Part shown: positions 5,759 through 7,343 of the stretch, one piece after another
Layout: each line of letters opens with the position of its first letter
Numbering within the stretch: the first letter of the stretch is position 1
Assembly: GCA_001897035.1 (NCBI GenBank)
Contig: MKRS01000508.1
Coordinates: 1 to 7,343, forward strand
Direction of reading: 5' to 3'
From: Bacteroidales bacterium 45-6
Lineage (GTDB): Bacteria > Bacteroidota > Bacteroidia > Bacteroidales > Dysgonomonadaceae
Length of the DNA: 7,343 bases
Notes under the pieces: generated by a model
Told to the model about the DNA's origin: nothing
Database searches by the model: none
Seen by the model: only the letters and a program-made list of their open reading frames with translations
Made by a program: the position numbers and the translations under genes

Positions 5759-5787
5759 GTTTCCAATAATATGTAACTTCTGAGATT

Positions 5788-7343
5788 ATGCCCACTTCAC
5801 CCAACGATACTTTCCGCTTGGCCGCCGATTTGGTGATGTTCACCTCCCAGAATATTTTCCTCACGGGAAAGGCCGGGACTGGGAAAACCACTTTTCTGCA
5901 CTACATCCGCAAGCACACCCGCAAGCAGCTGGTTGTGGCAGCCCCTACGGGCGTCGCGGCCATCAATGCCGGCGGAGTCACTTTGCACTCGTTGTTCCAG
6001 TTGCCATTCGAGGCTTTTGTCCCCGACTTTGAGGGGCGGCGCAAGCTTGATTATCATTTTCGCGTTCGAAAATCGAAAGTGGAAATGTTTCGTGAGCTGG
6101 AATTGCTGGTTATCGACGAGGTGAGTATGCTCCGGGCTGACACGCTGGATGCGATAGATGTCACCTTGAAACGCTTCCGGGGCAATTCACGCCCTTTCGG
6201 AGGAGTGCAGGTGCTTTTTATCGGAGACTTGTTTCAGTTGCCGCCCGTGGTGCACAACGACGAGTGGGAAAAGTTGAAACCGCATTACGCATCTCCCTTT
6301 TTCTTTGATGCCCAAGTGCTGAAAAACAACCTTCCCGTGTGTGTGGAATTGACTAAAGTTTACCGCCAGACGGAACAATCGTTTGTGGACATTCTCAACC
6401 GAATCCGGGTGAATGCGGCTTCTGCGGATGACTTTCAGTACCTGAACAAACGCTACCAGCCTAATTTCCAATTGACTCGTGATAATAAATATGTGGTGCT
6501 GTCCACCCACAATTACCGGGCCGACCGCATCAACGAAGACGAATTGGCGAAGCTATCAGGCAAAACAGCGGTGTTCAAAGGCTCGGTGAAAGGCGAGTTT
6601 TCCGACAGTTCATTGCCTACCGAAATGAACTTGCGGCTCAAGGTGGGTGCGCAAGTGATGTTTGTGAAAAACGATTCGACCGACAAAAAGCGTTATTACA
6701 ACGGCAAGCTGGCGGAAGTCACATACCTGAAGCCTGAAGGCATCTATGTGCGTTTTGAAGATGGCGAGGAAATGGAGGTGGAATCCGAAACTTGGCGGAA
6801 TATCCGCTATTCGATGAACGAGTCGAACGAAATTGAGGAGCAAGAGATCGGTTCCTTCAGCCAATATCCTTTGCGGCTGGCTTGGGCCATCACCATCCAT
6901 AAAAGCCAGGGGTTGACTTTCGATCGGGTGGTGATCGATGCCGGACAGGCTTTTGCGGCTGGGCAGGTGTATGTGGCATTGAGCCGCTGCACTTCGCTGG
7001 ACGGGATTGTGCTGCATTCGCGGATCGAGGCCAAGGCGGTGAGTTCCAACGAGGATATTTCCGCTTTTTCGGCCTTGATTGCCCTCCCTCAAAAGATACA
7101 GGAGATGATTGCCGAGGAAAAGCCCCATTATTGTGCCGCGAGCTTGAAGCGTTCTTTCGAATGGCTACCGGCCTTGAGGCTTGTTGATTCGTTTAGGGAA
7201 TTGATCGAGTCGAAAAAATTGCCTAACGAGGAGGATGCCATGGCGGCAGCCTATCAGATGCGTTCGGCGGTGATGGGGCAAATCTCGGTGGCCGACAAAT
7301 TTCGGCAACAGTTGGACGATATTCTCAAGATGAACGCAGCAGA
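5788..7343 (+). CDS. PIF1/RecD-like superfamily 1 DNA helicase, 3' end beyond window
   Basis: The first 518 codons of an SF1B-type helicase are present. Motif I is GKAGTGKTT (27-35). Motif Ia is APTGVAAINAGG. Motif II is VIDEVSML with D110 and E111. Motif III is GDLFQLPPV (146-154). Motif IV is VYRQTEQ around R193. Motif V is IHKSQGLTF (K372-G375), and motif VI is YVALSRCTS with R400. Together these form a complete ATP-driven motor that would unwind DNA 5' to 3', as is known for PIF1 and RecD. The region after about 420 is helical and probably belongs to a C-terminal accessory domain that is cut off. The start at ATG 5788 places motif I close to the N-terminus, as usual for this family, and follows a good promoter. 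Composition matches the DUF5686 gene, so it is likely a resident chromosomal gene involved in replication or repair. Confidence 0.9.
   Translation, partial: MPTSPNDTFRLAADLVMFTSQNIFLTGKAGTGKTTFLHYIRKHTRKQLVVAAPTGVAAINAGGVTLHSLFQLPFEAFVPDFEGRRKLDYHFRVRKSKVEMFRELELLVIDEVSMLRADTLDAIDVTLKRFRGNSRPFGGVQVLFIGDLFQLPPVVHNDEWEKLKPHYASPFFFDAQVLKNNLPVCVELTKVYRQTEQSFVDILNRIRVNAASADDFQYLNKRYQPNFQLTRDNKYVVLSTHNYRADRINEDELAKLSGKTAVFKGSVKGEFSDSSLPTEMNLRLKVGAQVMFVKNDSTDKKRYYNGKLAEVTYLKPEGIYVRFEDGEEMEVESETWRNIRYSMNESNEIEEQEIGSFSQYPLRLAWAITIHKSQGLTFDRVVIDAGQAFAAGQVYVALSRCTSLDGIVLHSRIEAKAVSSNEDISAFSALIALPQKIQEMIAEEKPHYCAASLKRSFEWLPALRLVDSFRELIESKKLPNEEDAMAAAYQMRSAVMGQISVADKFRQQLDDILKMNAA

Overview
The window comes from a member of the Bacteroidota. 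The evidence is TAnnTTTG-type -7 promoter elements, starts without Shine-Dalgarno sequences, a DUF5686/CarboxypepD_reg-like outer-membrane protein, and a PIF1-type helicase of a form common in this phylum. Base composition changes along the window. The left part, to about 2110, is strongly AT-rich. The integrase is intermediate. The two genes on the right have balanced, chromosome-like composition.

Left part (1-2955): an integron-like element. A tyrosine recombinase gene reads rightwards from 2114. To its left, reading away from it, lie at least two AT-rich cassette-like units. The first (about 345-1921) carries one exported protein of unknown function. It begins with GTTGGTGGC and ends with the exact complement GCCACCAAC, followed by a foldable site of about 130 bp (338-468) with attC-like architecture. 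The second unit starts immediately after this site with GTTAGCC and carries a peptidoglycan-binding-domain protein cut by the window edge. Between the recombinase and the first cassette lies a gene-free stretch (1922-2113) with four copies of a 12-bp motif related to AACATTCGTAAA in mixed orientation. It sits where an attI site would be. The recombinase is XerC/D-like: it keeps all six catalytic residues but has no room for the extra domain that defines IntI. Its reading frame is broken by an apparent one-base deletion at the linker between its two domains.

Right part (2956-7343): probably the resident chromosome. A DUF5686 outer-membrane protein gene reads leftwards and converges on the integrase. 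A PIF1/RecD-like helicase gene reads rightwards off the end. These two genes are divergent, and each has a recognisable Bacteroidota -7 element in the shared 238-bp gap.

The main point of interest is that the parts of an integron (recombinase, attI-like repeats, attC-like folding site, promoterless co-oriented cassettes) appear to be present, but with a recombinase that is not a canonical IntI. The integron reading is an inference from layout and repeat logic. It has not been tested against other genomes.
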